From: an uncultured Saprospiraceae bacterium
Lineage (GTDB): Bacteria > Bacteroidota > Bacteroidia > Chitinophagales > Saprospiraceae
Length of the DNA: 43,062 nucleotides
Assembly (NCBI GenBank): GCA_937924035.1
Contig: CALDTK010000087.1
Location: forward strand, 1-43,062
Reading direction: 5' to 3'
Shown here: one piece after another, positions 8,828-17,393 of the stretch
Numbering within the stretch: position 1 is the first letter of the stretch
How the letters are laid out: each line of letters starts with the position of its first letter
Notes under the pieces: generated by a model
Databases searched by the model: none
What the model saw: the letters and a program-made list of their open reading frames with translations, nothing else
Told to the model about the DNA's origin: nothing
Translations under genes and position numbers: made by a program

Positions 8828-9673
8828 ATGAAGAAGGTGTTTATTCTAGTCCTCTATGTCACTGGCCTATTTGTAGTTCAATTGAATGCGCAAAGCCCCG
8901 TATGTGGCGCTGCTACTGAGTTTTGTGCGGTGATTAACCGGAGTTTTCCAGCTGGTACGAATAGTCCAAACCCTTCAGCAGGTAATGATTATGGTTGTCT
9001 TCCAGTACAGCCAAACCCAAGCTGGTTCTACTTGCGTACCTCTGATACCGGCTCGGCTGTAATTGATTTGATTAGCACTCCTTCTGTTGATATTGATTTT
9101 GCACTTTGGGGACCATTTTCATCCTTAAGTGATGCTCTAGGCAATTGCGGAAGTTTAGGTAGCCCAGTAGATTGTAGTTATGAATCTTCAACCAACGAAA
9201 CGATAAGCCTTTCATCTGGAAGACCAGGAGAGTATTTTTTGCTGTTAATCACAAATTTCAGTAATCAACCAACGCAAATTTCAGGGCACACGACAAGTTC
9301 TATTTTATCTTGTAATGCATGCTTGGCAGAAGGTGGAAACCTGACGCCAGATAATCAAGTAGGGTGCTTTGCGACATTGGATAACATAGAGGCGGATTTT
9401 GGTGCACTTACCCCTAGTACTACAGAATTTGGGTACAATATGGTTGTTAAGGATCCTGCTACCGGATTGATTATCCAAGAGTTCATTGGTACTACCCTGT
9501 CACCAGGCTTACTCGGTCCAGGTACTTTCAGCGTTTGTGGAATTAGCTATGACTACGAAAGCGCTCCAGCTACATTTATTGGGCAAAATTATGATAGCAT
9601 TCAAGCCGATTTAGCTTCTGCAATGCCAAGCTTTTGCGGTGACTTTTCAGACGGCTGCGTAGACGTAACGATT
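8828..9673 (+). repeat. Duplicated N-terminal module, copy 1 (partner 11159-12004)
   Basis: These 846 bases encode 282 residues that align gaplessly, start codon to codon 282, with 11159-12004. I count about 71 amino-acid differences. Upstream sequences are not obviously alike except just around the start (ATGAAGAAGGT). Confidence 0.88.
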
Positions 9674-10183
9674 CTGCTTGCTGCTCCTACAGCGGTAATC
9701 TCGATTGCTTCAATTGTAGATGCATCCGTTCAATTTGAAGCAACGTTGGTCGACGTCGACTCCTACTTGTGGGATTTTGGAGATGGCAATACGTCTACAA
9801 CCGAGGATCCACTTCATACCTATGTAGGCAACGGGTCTTACGCTGTTACGTTCACAGCAACGAATGAATGTGGCGAAGTTGAAGAGACGTTGACTGTAGA
9901 CATTTTGGTCTCTGGTTTAGGAGGACTCCCCGAGAGTGCAGAGTTCAATATTTTCCCTAACCCTACAGGAGAAATAGCTACATGGGAACTTCGTGGCGTA
10001 CCCACAGAAAGTGTAACGTTGGTTATCACTGATGTACTAGGAAGAGAAGTAAAGCGAGAGCATTACGGTGCAGCATCGGCCTTTCGGCAAAACCTATCCT
10101 TCATGGACTTAGCTGCGGGGACTTATGTAGTGGGAATTATAGCCGAAAGTTACGAGCACCAAGTTCGTGTAGTGAAGCAGTAG
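8828..10183 (+). CDS. Chimeric secreted protein: N-domain of the 11159 giant joined to PKD and type A sorting domain of the protease
   Basis: A 451-residue protein with a Sec signal peptide (ends LNAQS, about residue 22). Residues 23-282 are a Cys-rich beta domain (YGCL..QPNP.W.Y, DIDFALWGPF, SCNACLAEGG, FSVCGISY). They match the first 282 residues of the giant at 11159 without gaps, about 75% identical. From codon 283 on, the sequence matches the end of the protease gene at about 87%: one PKD domain (VDSYLWDFGDGN), then a type A sorting domain from FNIFPNP (residue 373) to VRVVKQ. It should therefore be exported by T9SS. It may act as a short surface or released form of the N-terminal domain, which is inference. 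No enzymatic motif is visible. The ATG at 8828 fits the signal peptide and aligns with the start of the giant. Confidence 0.88.
   Translation: MKKVFILVLYVTGLFVVQLNAQSPVCGAATEFCAVINRSFPAGTNSPNPSAGNDYGCLPVQPNPSWFYLRTSDTGSAVIDLISTPSVDIDFALWGPFSSLSDALGNCGSLGSPVDCSYESSTNETISLSSGRPGEYFLLLITNFSNQPTQISGHTTSSILSCNACLAEGGNLTPDNQVGCFATLDNIEADFGALTPSTTEFGYNMVVKDPATGLIIQEFIGTTLSPGLLGPGTFSVCGISYDYESAPATFIGQNYDSIQADLASAMPSFCGDFSDGCVDVTILLAAPTAVISIASIVDASVQFEATLVDVDSYLWDFGDGNTSTTEDPLHTYVGNGSYAVTFTATNECGEVEETLTVDILVSGLGGLPESAEFNIFPNPTGEIATWELRGVPTESVTLVITDVLGREVKREHYGAASAFRQNLSFMDLAAGTYVVGIIAESYEHQVRVVKQ
9675..10183 (+). repeat. 509-bp duplicated block, copy 2 (partner 8181-8689)
   Basis: Homology to the protease 3' end starts with TGCTTGCTGCTCCTACAG at 9675, two bases after the N-terminal module homology ends at 9673. 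The junction between the two donor-like segments is therefore essentially at codon 283. Confidence 0.9.
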
Positions 10184-10232
10184 AGCATTCTCCTCCGTTT
10201 TGTGAGCGATTATTTTTCTTGCGAAATTCGAT

Positions 10233-10964
10233 CTAGAACTTCATGAGTGAAGTCATGTCTTGAACTTGTGCGTCAGCTGGAATTTCAAGAGCTGATAAGT
10301 CAGCTTGGTCGCCTACGGCCAATACCCTTACATAGCTATGAATTACTTTTTTGCCACCACTAGTAGTTGTGTGGCTCTCGAGAGCAATAGCATTGGGCAT
10401 GTCTTCGATAGACGGGGCTAGACTGCTCATATTTCTATTTTTTCCACTAAACATGGCCTCTGCAAGCTCTCCCCAGTCTATGCCATCCACATTTGCAATC
10501 CAAGATTCTGTGACGTTGCCATTGCTCTTCACGATATACTTTCTGGTGTCATATCCTAGAATGGTTTTTCTGTCAGGAGTTTCCTCTATCGTTTGAACTA
10601 AGTCTTTCATCATCCCATTTCCAAGCTTCATTAGAGGCATTTTGACTGCGGCAATCTCTCCGTTTTTGTCTTTTGTAATTGTGGTTATGCATCGAGCATT
10701 GAAATCCATGATGAGATGTCCCTTAGCCCCAGTATTAGCTGTGACTAAGGCATATCGGGAGTCTCCAAATACCATGGCGTATTGTCCAGATTCTTTGTCG
10801 ACTTTCCTGCCCTTTTTCTCCGTTTCAAATTCCATTACAATTTGAATGGGAGAAAACTCTATCGATTGTGTCATTTGTTCAAAATGGCATTCGGATTTTA
10901 ATGGAGATTGAGGGCTCGTAAATTGAGGTATGCATGTGAGTGCGAAAATTAGGAATGAGTACAT
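10233..10964 (-). CDS. Small exported protein, DUF4412-like
   Basis: A 243-residue protein and the only leftward gene inside the giant-protein block. It has a short signal peptide (hydrophobic LIFALTCI, probable cleavage near PQS). The body fits the DUF4412 pattern common in Bacteroidota: a beta-rich lipid-carrier-like fold with an early strand (IVMEFETEKKGRKVDK), an early 'LIMDF' segment, a middle 'ILGYDTRKYIVKSNGNVTESWIA' region (here about residues 136-158) and a C-terminal strand with IHSYVRVLAV. I place it there by resemblance only. There is no lipobox and no membrane helix. It converges on the chimeric gene (49 bases apart) and diverges from the 11159 giant. Such proteins are thought to be periplasmic; their function is unknown. 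Confidence 0.7.
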   Translation of the reverse strand: MYSFLIFALTCIPQFTSPQSPLKSECHFEQMTQSIEFSPIQIVMEFETEKKGRKVDKESGQYAMVFGDSRYALVTANTGAKGHLIMDFNARCITTITKDKNGEIAAVKMPLMKLGNGMMKDLVQTIEETPDRKTILGYDTRKYIVKSNGNVTESWIANVDGIDWGELAEAMFSGKNRNMSSLAPSIEDMPNAIALESHTTTSGGKKVIHSYVRVLAVGDQADLSALEIPADAQVQDMTSLMKF

Positions 10965-11068
10965 AGTGTGGTTTTGTTAGGTGATTAGACGGTATTTGAA
11001 AGTAAAACACCGTCATGGTGGAGACTAACCTAATTTATGGATTGTGCGTTTGGCCTTTTGCTTGGTAC

Positions 11069-11098
11069 TTTGCAAGTCGTATTGTACGATAAGTTTTG
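11069..11098 (+). promoter_or_regulatory. Candidate Bacteroidota promoter for the 11159 giant
   Basis: TTTG at 11069-11072, a 17-base spacer, then TAAGTTTTG at 11090-11098, close to TAnnTTTG with one extra base. The start codon is 60 bases downstream. The intergenic region 10965-11158 also carries a weak nested inverted repeat (TTAGGT/ACCTAA outside GACGGT/ACCGTC, 10977-11033). Confidence 0.35.
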
Positions 11099-11158
11099 AA
11101 GCGCAAATGTTAGTCTTCGTCAAACTTGACTGAGTTACAGCGGCTAAATCAACAGTAA

Positions 11159-12004
11159 ATGAAGAAGGTCTTTTTTCTGATCCTCTGTTCTCTAGGGCTT
11201 TTTCAAGCTCAATTACACGCTCAAAGTCCAATATGTGGGGCTGCTACTGAGTTTTGCGCGGAAAACAACATCAGTTTCCCAGCGGCTACAGGAGGTTCAA
11301 ATCCTCCAGCAGGCAATAATTATGGGTGCCTTTCAACACAGCCTAATCCGGCTTGGTACTATATGAGTACCACCGCTGCAGGTTCAGCAATCATTAATTT
11401 AACCAGCGCCCCGTCGCTAGACATAGATTTTGCACTCTGGGGGCCTTTCACTTCTCTAGCAGATGCGCTAGGAAATTGCGGTAGCCTAGGAAATCCAGTA
11501 GACTGTAGCTATGATCCATCTCCAAATGAAACAGTAAGTCTTTCGTCTGGAGGGCCAGGAGAGTTTTTCATTCTTCTAATTACAAACTTCAGTAATCAAC
11601 CAACCGACATAACAGGTACTACGACAAGTACTATTTTATCTTGTAACGCATGTTTGGCGGAAGGTGGGAGTTTAATGCCCGGGAATCAAGTGGGGTGCTT
11701 CTCCACTTTGGATGACATTGAGGTGGATTTTGGAGCTTTTACTCCTAGCGTTACAGAATATGGGTATACCATGGTGGTTAGAGATCCTATCACTGGGACA
11801 ATTACTCAAGAGTTCATTGGGACGACTTTATCACCGACATTACTCGGTCCAGGTACTTTTAGCGTTTGTGGAATTAGCTATGAGTATGCAAGCGCCCCAT
11901 CTTCTTTTGTTGGGCAGAACTACAATAGCATTCAGACGGACTTAGCTTCAGCGATGCCAAGCTTTTGCGGTGATTTATCTGATAACTGTGTAGACATCAC
12001 AATC
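11159..12004 (+). repeat. Duplicated N-terminal module, copy 2 (partner 8828-9673)
   Basis: Encodes the signal peptide and first Cys-rich domain. It aligns without gaps with the first 282 codons of the gene at 8828. After 12004 the two genes are unrelated. Confidence 0.88.
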
Positions 12005-15000
12005 CGACCTGATCCTATACCAAGCTTTGTTGTAGACTCGGTGTGTTTGGGAGCAAGTGCGCCGAACTGTCCGCTAATTAACAACACCTACATCTGTAAT
12101 CCTGGTGCAGGTTCATTCACAGTCCAGACGCCTTTCGGATGTGACTCGACTGTGTCCTATTTGATCACCCCAAGAGGGTCTATTGTAGAAGTTGATTCAG
12201 TTCAAGTTTGTCCAGGAGAACCTTACACCTATAACGGTGTCGATTATTTCGCTCCGGGACCTGCTGTGATTAATATCCCAACTTCAAGCACCGGCTGTGA
12301 TACCACGCTTTACTTATTTGTCCAAGAAGAACCTCTTTTTGCGTTCATCACTCCTCCTATTTTCAACCTAGACTGCCTCAATCCAGATGTCTTACTTAAT
12401 AGCGCGGGATCTTCCTCTGGACCAAATATCTCCCAAACTTGGACCGGTCCAACAGGAGTATTGGGAACGGGACCGACAATCACTGTTTCTGATCCTGGAA
12501 CGTACACACTAACAGTTGTTCGGGTTGATCCACGAACACTAGAAGAGTGTACTGTTACTGCTACGGCTCTAATTACTGAATCTCCAGCTGAAACGGGTCA
12601 ACCTGTAGCAAATGGACCAGCATCCTTATGTATTGGAGAAGATGGAGTTTACAGCTATTCGTACACTGGTCCGAATGGGCCCTATACATTTTCATACGAT
12701 ATTCGGAATGTACCTGCTACAGTAGTTTCCGATATCCCAGGATCATTAACGCTCAATTTTACTTCGAGTGGTACGGCTGAGGTTTGCTTTACAGCAACTG
12801 GAGGCTGTGGCCCAACTCCAGAAACTTGTGTAACTACATTGATCCAAGCACCTGTAGCTGCAGATGCCGGTCCAGATGCTTCATTTTGTGCTTTAAATGG
12901 TAATGTCACTGGTAACCCTGCAGGAGGTATTTGGAGTGCCCTTACTGGCCCTAGTGGTGCAGGATTAGTGACAAGCCCCAATCAGCCTTCTACAAATGTT
13001 TCGGCTGGTAGCCCAGGTACATACGCTTTTGAATATGCATTCAATGGGAATTGTCCCTCGGCAGACACCGTACTCATCACCTTCGCTGATCCTTTAGCGA
13101 TAATCAATACCGATGAAACATGTAACAACGCCACACTAGAATATACCGTAACCTTCGAGATCACAGGAGGAACACCTCCATATTCCACTACCGGCACGCC
13201 AGGCACTTTGGCTGGTAATCTCTTCTTTAGCGATCCAATTGCTTCTGGGGACAGTTACAGCATTGTTGTCTTAGATGCGAATGCCTGCCCTGCTACAGTA
13301 CAAGGGAGTTTCAATTGCGCTTGTACAACGGAAGCTGGCGATATGCCAAGCACGTTGATTGAAGTGTGCGTTCCAGATAGCATTCAATCCGGAGTAGTGT
13401 CAAATGAGGTTAATGACGGGGACGATGTAGGAACTTACGTTCTGCACACGAGCCCAACAGATGTGCTTGGTACAGTCCTTCAGACGAACCCAACACGTTG
13501 GTTCTACTTTCAAGCACCTGTCGCTGTAGACGTCACCTACTACGTGAGTTACATCATTGGAACTGATGATGGTAATGGTAATCCTGATCCAAACGACCCT
13601 TGTTTTGACGTAAGTGTCGGACAGCCTGTTATATGGCGAACGAGCCCACCAATAGATGCAGGGTCTAATCAAACGGTATGTGGTCTTTCTGCAGATTTAG
13701 ATGCTACTGGTACGCCTGGGCTTTGGACCGTTCCAGCCGGTACATCAGTGAGTTCTGTTGCAGATCCCCGAGCAACTTTTACTGCTTCTTCTGCAGGAAC
13801 CTACATCCTCACCTGGTCTTCTGATGGGGCATTATGCCCTGCTAGCGATCAAGTTGAAATTACGGTTACCGAGCCAATAAACACGGTGAACGTTCAAGAA
13901 ACATGTGATAACATCACGCAGGAGTATGTTCTGACATTCGAGATTACAGGGGGGACTCCACCTTACATTACCACAGGGACTCCTGGTACAGTGGCCGGCA
14001 ACATTTTCACGAGTGATCCAATCGCTTCTGGAGATTCTTACAGCTTGGTAGTATTAGACGCTAACGGATGCCCAGCTACTGTTCAAGGAAGTACAACTTG
14101 TAACTGTGCGACGGATGCAGGAGACATGCCAAATACGTTATTGGAGGCTTGCATCCCCGCTGATATACAAGCAGGTTTGGTTTCCAATGAAACCTTAGAT
14201 GGAGACGATGTTGGTACGTACGTACTTCATACGAGTTCCTCGGGAGCACTAGGCACAGTCTTTCAGACGAATTCTACGAGCCTGTTCTCATTCCAGGCCC
14301 CACTTGTCGTGGATGTAATCTATTACGTCTCATTTATCGTCGGAACCGATGATGGAAATGGTAATCCAGACCCTAATGATCCTTGTTTTGACGTAAGTAT
14401 CGGACAACCCATCGTTTGGAGAGACATACCTGTTCTTGAAGCTGGGCCTGATGAAGCGCTTTGTGGATTATCGACTACACTTCAAGCAACTGGCGGTCCT
14501 GGATTATGGACAGTCCCTGCTGGGACTAGCGTGAGTAGCACAAGCGATCCTAATGCAACTTTCTCTTCAACTACCTATGGGACATTCCTCCTCACTTGGT
14601 CTTCAGATGGTGCTTTTTGCCCAACGGATGATGCTGTCGAAATAACCTTCAATGAAGATCCGCAAGCAACCAACTCGTTCGATTGCGATTCAGGTGATCC
14701 ACTCGCAACAGTTACCATAACAGCAAGCGGCGGTCAAGCGCCTTACACGTTGGTTGGACTCCCTCCGTCAGGTCCTGGACCTGTTTTCACCCTAAGCTTA
14801 CCAGCAGGTGTTCCTTACAGCTTTTCGATTGTTGATGCCAATGGATGCAGCTCAGTTACCTACACGAATACGCCGAATTGTGATTGCCAAACAGAAGCTC
14901 CTACATTAACAACTGGAGCATCCTTATGTGCAGGAGAACAGGTTCAGTTACCTGCCGCTACTGGAGGTGTTGATGATGGAAATGATGTAACTACATATAT

Positions 15001-17278
15001 TCTCTATGAAGGCTCTGCAACAAGCATTACAAATGTTCTTGCAACTTCTTCGTCGCCGAGTTTCCCTTGGGATGTCAGCTACCTCTCAGGAACAACTTAC
15101 TATATCGCTGCAGTAAGAGGAAATGACGATGGAAGTGGGGGAGTAGATCCGTCTGATCCATGCATAGATATTTCGCTAGGAGTAGCCGTAATATGGAACG
15201 CATTACCGACCATTATGCTCGATGATGCGATCACTTGTGAAGGTGATACCGCAAGAGTAACTTTCCAGTATTCTGGATCTTTGCCTGCTGAAATTGACTT
15301 GGTTCTTGGTGGTATTATGCGAACGGTCAACATATCAGCCACTGCTGGTGAATTTACATTCTTTGGAGAGCAAGGTGTGGTTAGTGTTTCAAGCTTACGC
15401 GAAAACCCAGGTTGTGAAAATACTGGAGTAACAAATACAGCGAATGTCTCCATCCAAACCATTCAATCCCCAGTGCTTGAGCCAGACTTTAGCCTTTGTA
15501 ATAGTAATTTGACCAGTGACCCATTCGAACGGGATCTTTCAACGATGGTCGTTTCTGGAGGCGGAGGAACGTGGACTAGTCCTGATGCTCCTGGAGCTTT
15601 GACTGGAACAAATTTTAGTGGCTTAGGTCTAGCACCCGGTCGTTACTTACTTGTCTATGAAACAGCGGCTGTTGCTTCTTGCCCAAGTCAACGAGCTGAC
15701 CTTTTTGTTACCATTCGAGATTGCTCATGTCCAAACCTGACTCTAATTGGGCCAGGGGTGTTGTGTAATAATAATGCACGTATCCAGCTCGACGGATTGC
15801 TAGAAGAGGCACAGGTTGGAAATTGGAGTTTGACAGCTACTCCAGCAGGCACACAGCCGGCTCTACTTACTGGTGGCTTCTTTGATGCAACAAGCGCGGA
15901 TGCAGGGACATATCGTTTGTTATTCACCCTTACACAAGGAAATGTCGCCGGCTGCCCTGATACGGCGTCATTGGCCATCACTGTTGCTCGACAACCATTA
16001 GCTGGATCTTCAACTGGAGATCTTACTTTCTGTGAAGGAGACACTGATGTTGTGAGCCTCGCAAGTTTGCTCACTGGACAAGATGCAGGAGGCGATTGGG
16101 TTAATCTCAGTGGAGGTGCAGCTCCTCTCAACGGTTCAGTTGATATTTCGATGCTAGCTGCAGGTGACTACACCTATGAATATACTGTTACTGCACCCTC
16201 GCCATGTAATTTTGCGCGTGCTGAGATTCAAATATCAGTAATTGAGGCTCCACAAGTAGATGCTGGAGCAGATGTTACGCTTACTTGTACAGAACGCATA
16301 GCTGATTTAGGTTCTAGCCCAACTCCAGGAATTAATTACAGTTGGTCAGATGCCTCAAATGGTAATCAACTAGGGAGTTCCTCTACCTATCAAACAGATC
16401 TTTCAGGTCTTTATGAGTTAACAGCTACAAATAATGCTGGCTGTAGTGCTACTGATCTCGTAGAGGTAGTTGTCTCTAATGATGTACCCGAAGTCTACGT
16501 TTCACTTCAGCCGATTAGCTGTGCAAATGAAATGGATGCATCTGCTAGGATCGATAGCATTGCAGGTGGGCAAGGACCATATACTGTGAGCTTTAATGGC
16601 ACTCGAACGAACGAGCGAGCTTGGAGCGAACTAGGAGGAGGAGCATATCAAATCGAGGTGGTTGATGCGAACGGTTGTACCGCAGATGCACTTACGTTCG
16701 ACATTGTTGAACCAACTGAATTTGATGTATTCCTCGATGCTACGATGAGCACTAACAACGGAAGTGGAGAGATAAGACTTGGTGATACCGTCTTTTTATC
16801 TGCTACAACTACTGGAGATACTGCAGCAGTTGTTCAATGGACACCAGCTCAATATGTAGCTTGTGATACCTGTGCAAATACATTTGGAATACCTCCCGCT
16901 TCACTGACCTATGCTGTCAGTTTAGTAAGTGGAAATGGTTGTACTGCAGATGACTTTATCCAAGTCATTGTAAGAGATGAGCGAGTAGTTTATTTCCCTA
17001 CTGGGTTTAGTCCAAACGGAGATAATGTAAACGACTTCTTCTTCCCTCAGGCTCCAGAGGGCTTGGTGAATAAAGTCAACTCATTCATCATATTAGATCG
17101 ATGGGGAGAGGTTGTTTACCGCTTGAATAACTTTGATATCAATGTTCGAAGCTTAGGGTGGGACGGCAGGCTTGACGGAGAAGAAATGAATCCACAAGTA
17201 TTTGTTTTCGTTGCCGAGGTGGAATATTTCGACGGTAGAACTGAGCTATTTAAAGGGGACTTCAGTCTCATTAAGTAA
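11159..17278 (+). CDS. Giant secreted surface protein with T9SS type B (gliding-associated) C-terminal domain
   Basis: A 2039-residue protein with a signal peptide ending LHAQS. Residues 23-282 are the Cys-rich domain shared with the chimeric gene at 8828. Residues about 285-640 hold short 'CPGE.Y.YNG' and Ig/PKD-like modules. Residues about 648-1350 are two full copies and one divergent copy of a 260-residue super-repeat. Residues about 1350-1775 hold further beta modules, and about 1780-1845 a SprB-type repeat (GGQGPYTVSFNG, GAYQIEVVDANGC). A linker with CDTC follows, then the type B C-terminal domain from residue 1943: FSPNGDNVND, FIILDRWGEVVY, GWDGRLDGEEMNPQVFVF. This domain (TIGR04131/CHU_C type) directs T9SS secretion. 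The likely role is a long surface adhesin or fibre, analogous in architecture to SprB. No enzymatic site is visible. Confidence 0.9.
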   Translation: MKKVFFLILCSLGLFQAQLHAQSPICGAATEFCAENNISFPAATGGSNPPAGNNYGCLSTQPNPAWYYMSTTAAGSAIINLTSAPSLDIDFALWGPFTSLADALGNCGSLGNPVDCSYDPSPNETVSLSSGGPGEFFILLITNFSNQPTDITGTTTSTILSCNACLAEGGSLMPGNQVGCFSTLDDIEVDFGAFTPSVTEYGYTMVVRDPITGTITQEFIGTTLSPTLLGPGTFSVCGISYEYASAPSSFVGQNYNSIQTDLASAMPSFCGDLSDNCVDITIRPDPIPSFVVDSVCLGASAPNCPLINNTYICNPGAGSFTVQTPFGCDSTVSYLITPRGSIVEVDSVQVCPGEPYTYNGVDYFAPGPAVINIPTSSTGCDTTLYLFVQEEPLFAFITPPIFNLDCLNPDVLLNSAGSSSGPNISQTWTGPTGVLGTGPTITVSDPGTYTLTVVRVDPRTLEECTVTATALITESPAETGQPVANGPASLCIGEDGVYSYSYTGPNGPYTFSYDIRNVPATVVSDIPGSLTLNFTSSGTAEVCFTATGGCGPTPETCVTTLIQAPVAADAGPDASFCALNGNVTGNPAGGIWSALTGPSGAGLVTSPNQPSTNVSAGSPGTYAFEYAFNGNCPSADTVLITFADPLAIINTDETCNNATLEYTVTFEITGGTPPYSTTGTPGTLAGNLFFSDPIASGDSYSIVVLDANACPATVQGSFNCACTTEAGDMPSTLIEVCVPDSIQSGVVSNEVNDGDDVGTYVLHTSPTDVLGTVLQTNPTRWFYFQAPVAVDVTYYVSYIIGTDDGNGNPDPNDPCFDVSVGQPVIWRTSPPIDAGSNQTVCGLSADLDATGTPGLWTVPAGTSVSSVADPRATFTASSAGTYILTWSSDGALCPASDQVEITVTEPINTVNVQETCDNITQEYVLTFEITGGTPPYITTGTPGTVAGNIFTSDPIASGDSYSLVVLDANGCPATVQGSTTCNCATDAGDMPNTLLEACIPADIQAGLVSNETLDGDDVGTYVLHTSSSGALGTVFQTNSTSLFSFQAPLVVDVIYYVSFIVGTDDGNGNPDPNDPCFDVSIGQPIVWRDIPVLEAGPDEALCGLSTTLQATGGPGLWTVPAGTSVSSTSDPNATFSSTTYGTFLLTWSSDGAFCPTDDAVEITFNEDPQATNSFDCDSGDPLATVTITASGGQAPYTLVGLPPSGPGPVFTLSLPAGVPYSFSIVDANGCSSVTYTNTPNCDCQTEAPTLTTGASLCAGEQVQLPAATGGVDDGNDVTTYILYEGSATSITNVLATSSSPSFPWDVSYLSGTTYYIAAVRGNDDGSGGVDPSDPCIDISLGVAVIWNALPTIMLDDAITCEGDTARVTFQYSGSLPAEIDLVLGGIMRTVNISATAGEFTFFGEQGVVSVSSLRENPGCENTGVTNTANVSIQTIQSPVLEPDFSLCNSNLTSDPFERDLSTMVVSGGGGTWTSPDAPGALTGTNFSGLGLAPGRYLLVYETAAVASCPSQRADLFVTIRDCSCPNLTLIGPGVLCNNNARIQLDGLLEEAQVGNWSLTATPAGTQPALLTGGFFDATSADAGTYRLLFTLTQGNVAGCPDTASLAITVARQPLAGSSTGDLTFCEGDTDVVSLASLLTGQDAGGDWVNLSGGAAPLNGSVDISMLAAGDYTYEYTVTAPSPCNFARAEIQISVIEAPQVDAGADVTLTCTERIADLGSSPTPGINYSWSDASNGNQLGSSSTYQTDLSGLYELTATNNAGCSATDLVEVVVSNDVPEVYVSLQPISCANEMDASARIDSIAGGQGPYTVSFNGTRTNERAWSELGGGAYQIEVVDANGCTADALTFDIVEPTEFDVFLDATMSTNNGSGEIRLGDTVFLSATTTGDTAAVVQWTPAQYVACDTCANTFGIPPASLTYAVSLVSGNGCTADDFIQVIVRDERVVYFPTGFSPNGDNVNDFFFPQAPEGLVNKVNSFIILDRWGEVVYRLNNFDINVRSLGWDGRLDGEEMNPQVFVFVAEVEYFDGRTELFKGDFSLIK
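13100..15212 (+). repeat. About 780-bp coding super-repeat, two close copies and one divergent copy
   Basis: Anchoring on the cysteine of the ETC/FDC motif gives starts at 13121, 13904 and 14684, spaced 783 and 780 bases. Each unit has a 'FEITGGTPPY..TGTPGT..GN.F' part, a 'DDVGTYVLHT...YYVS.I.GTDDGNGNPDPNDPCFDVS.GQP..W' part and a 'LCGL...GLWTVPAGTSVSS' part. The third unit keeps the first two parts in divergent form and lacks the last. Confidence 0.85.
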
Positions 17279-17351
17279 CGAATACTACTACTCGTCGATC
17301 ATTTGTTAGGCAATAACCTAGACTAGTTATGTAAGCATGCATTTTGGAGAC

Positions 17352-17359
17352 TACTTTTG
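17352..17359 (+). promoter_or_regulatory. Candidate -7 promoter element for the 17394 giant
   Basis: TACTTTTG is a perfect TAnnTTTG match 34 bases before the start codon. No good TTG -33 element is seen. A small hairpin (TCCAG-TTTT-CTGGA, 17364-17377) would lie at the start of the leader. An imperfect hairpin at 17313-17330 could end the upstream transcript but has no T-run. Confidence 0.35.
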
Positions 17360-17393
17360 GTAATCCAGTTTTCTGGACTTCTAAGCAAACACT

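Noticed and set aside
10977-11033. Nested inverted repeats (TTAGGT/ACCTAA outside GACGGT/ACCGTC)
   Set aside because: Arms are only six bases with large unequal internal loops; likely chance in an AT-rich promoter region.
13100-15212. Regular repeats considered as a CRISPR array or mobile element
   Set aside because: The period is about 780 bases, in frame within one gene, with protein-level conservation. There are no short identical repeats, unique spacers, cas genes or transposase.
15100-16131. Long antisense open frames inside the giant genes (for example 15688-16131 minus)
   Set aside because: They lie fully inside strongly supported coding repeats on the plus strand, have low-complexity compositions and no signal or domain features; they are reverse-strand shadows.
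17313-17377. Two small hairpins (17313-17330 and 17364-17377) as terminators after the 11159 giant
   Set aside because: Stems are short or bulged and no T-run follows; the second lies downstream of a good -7 promoter box, so it is more likely leader sequence.
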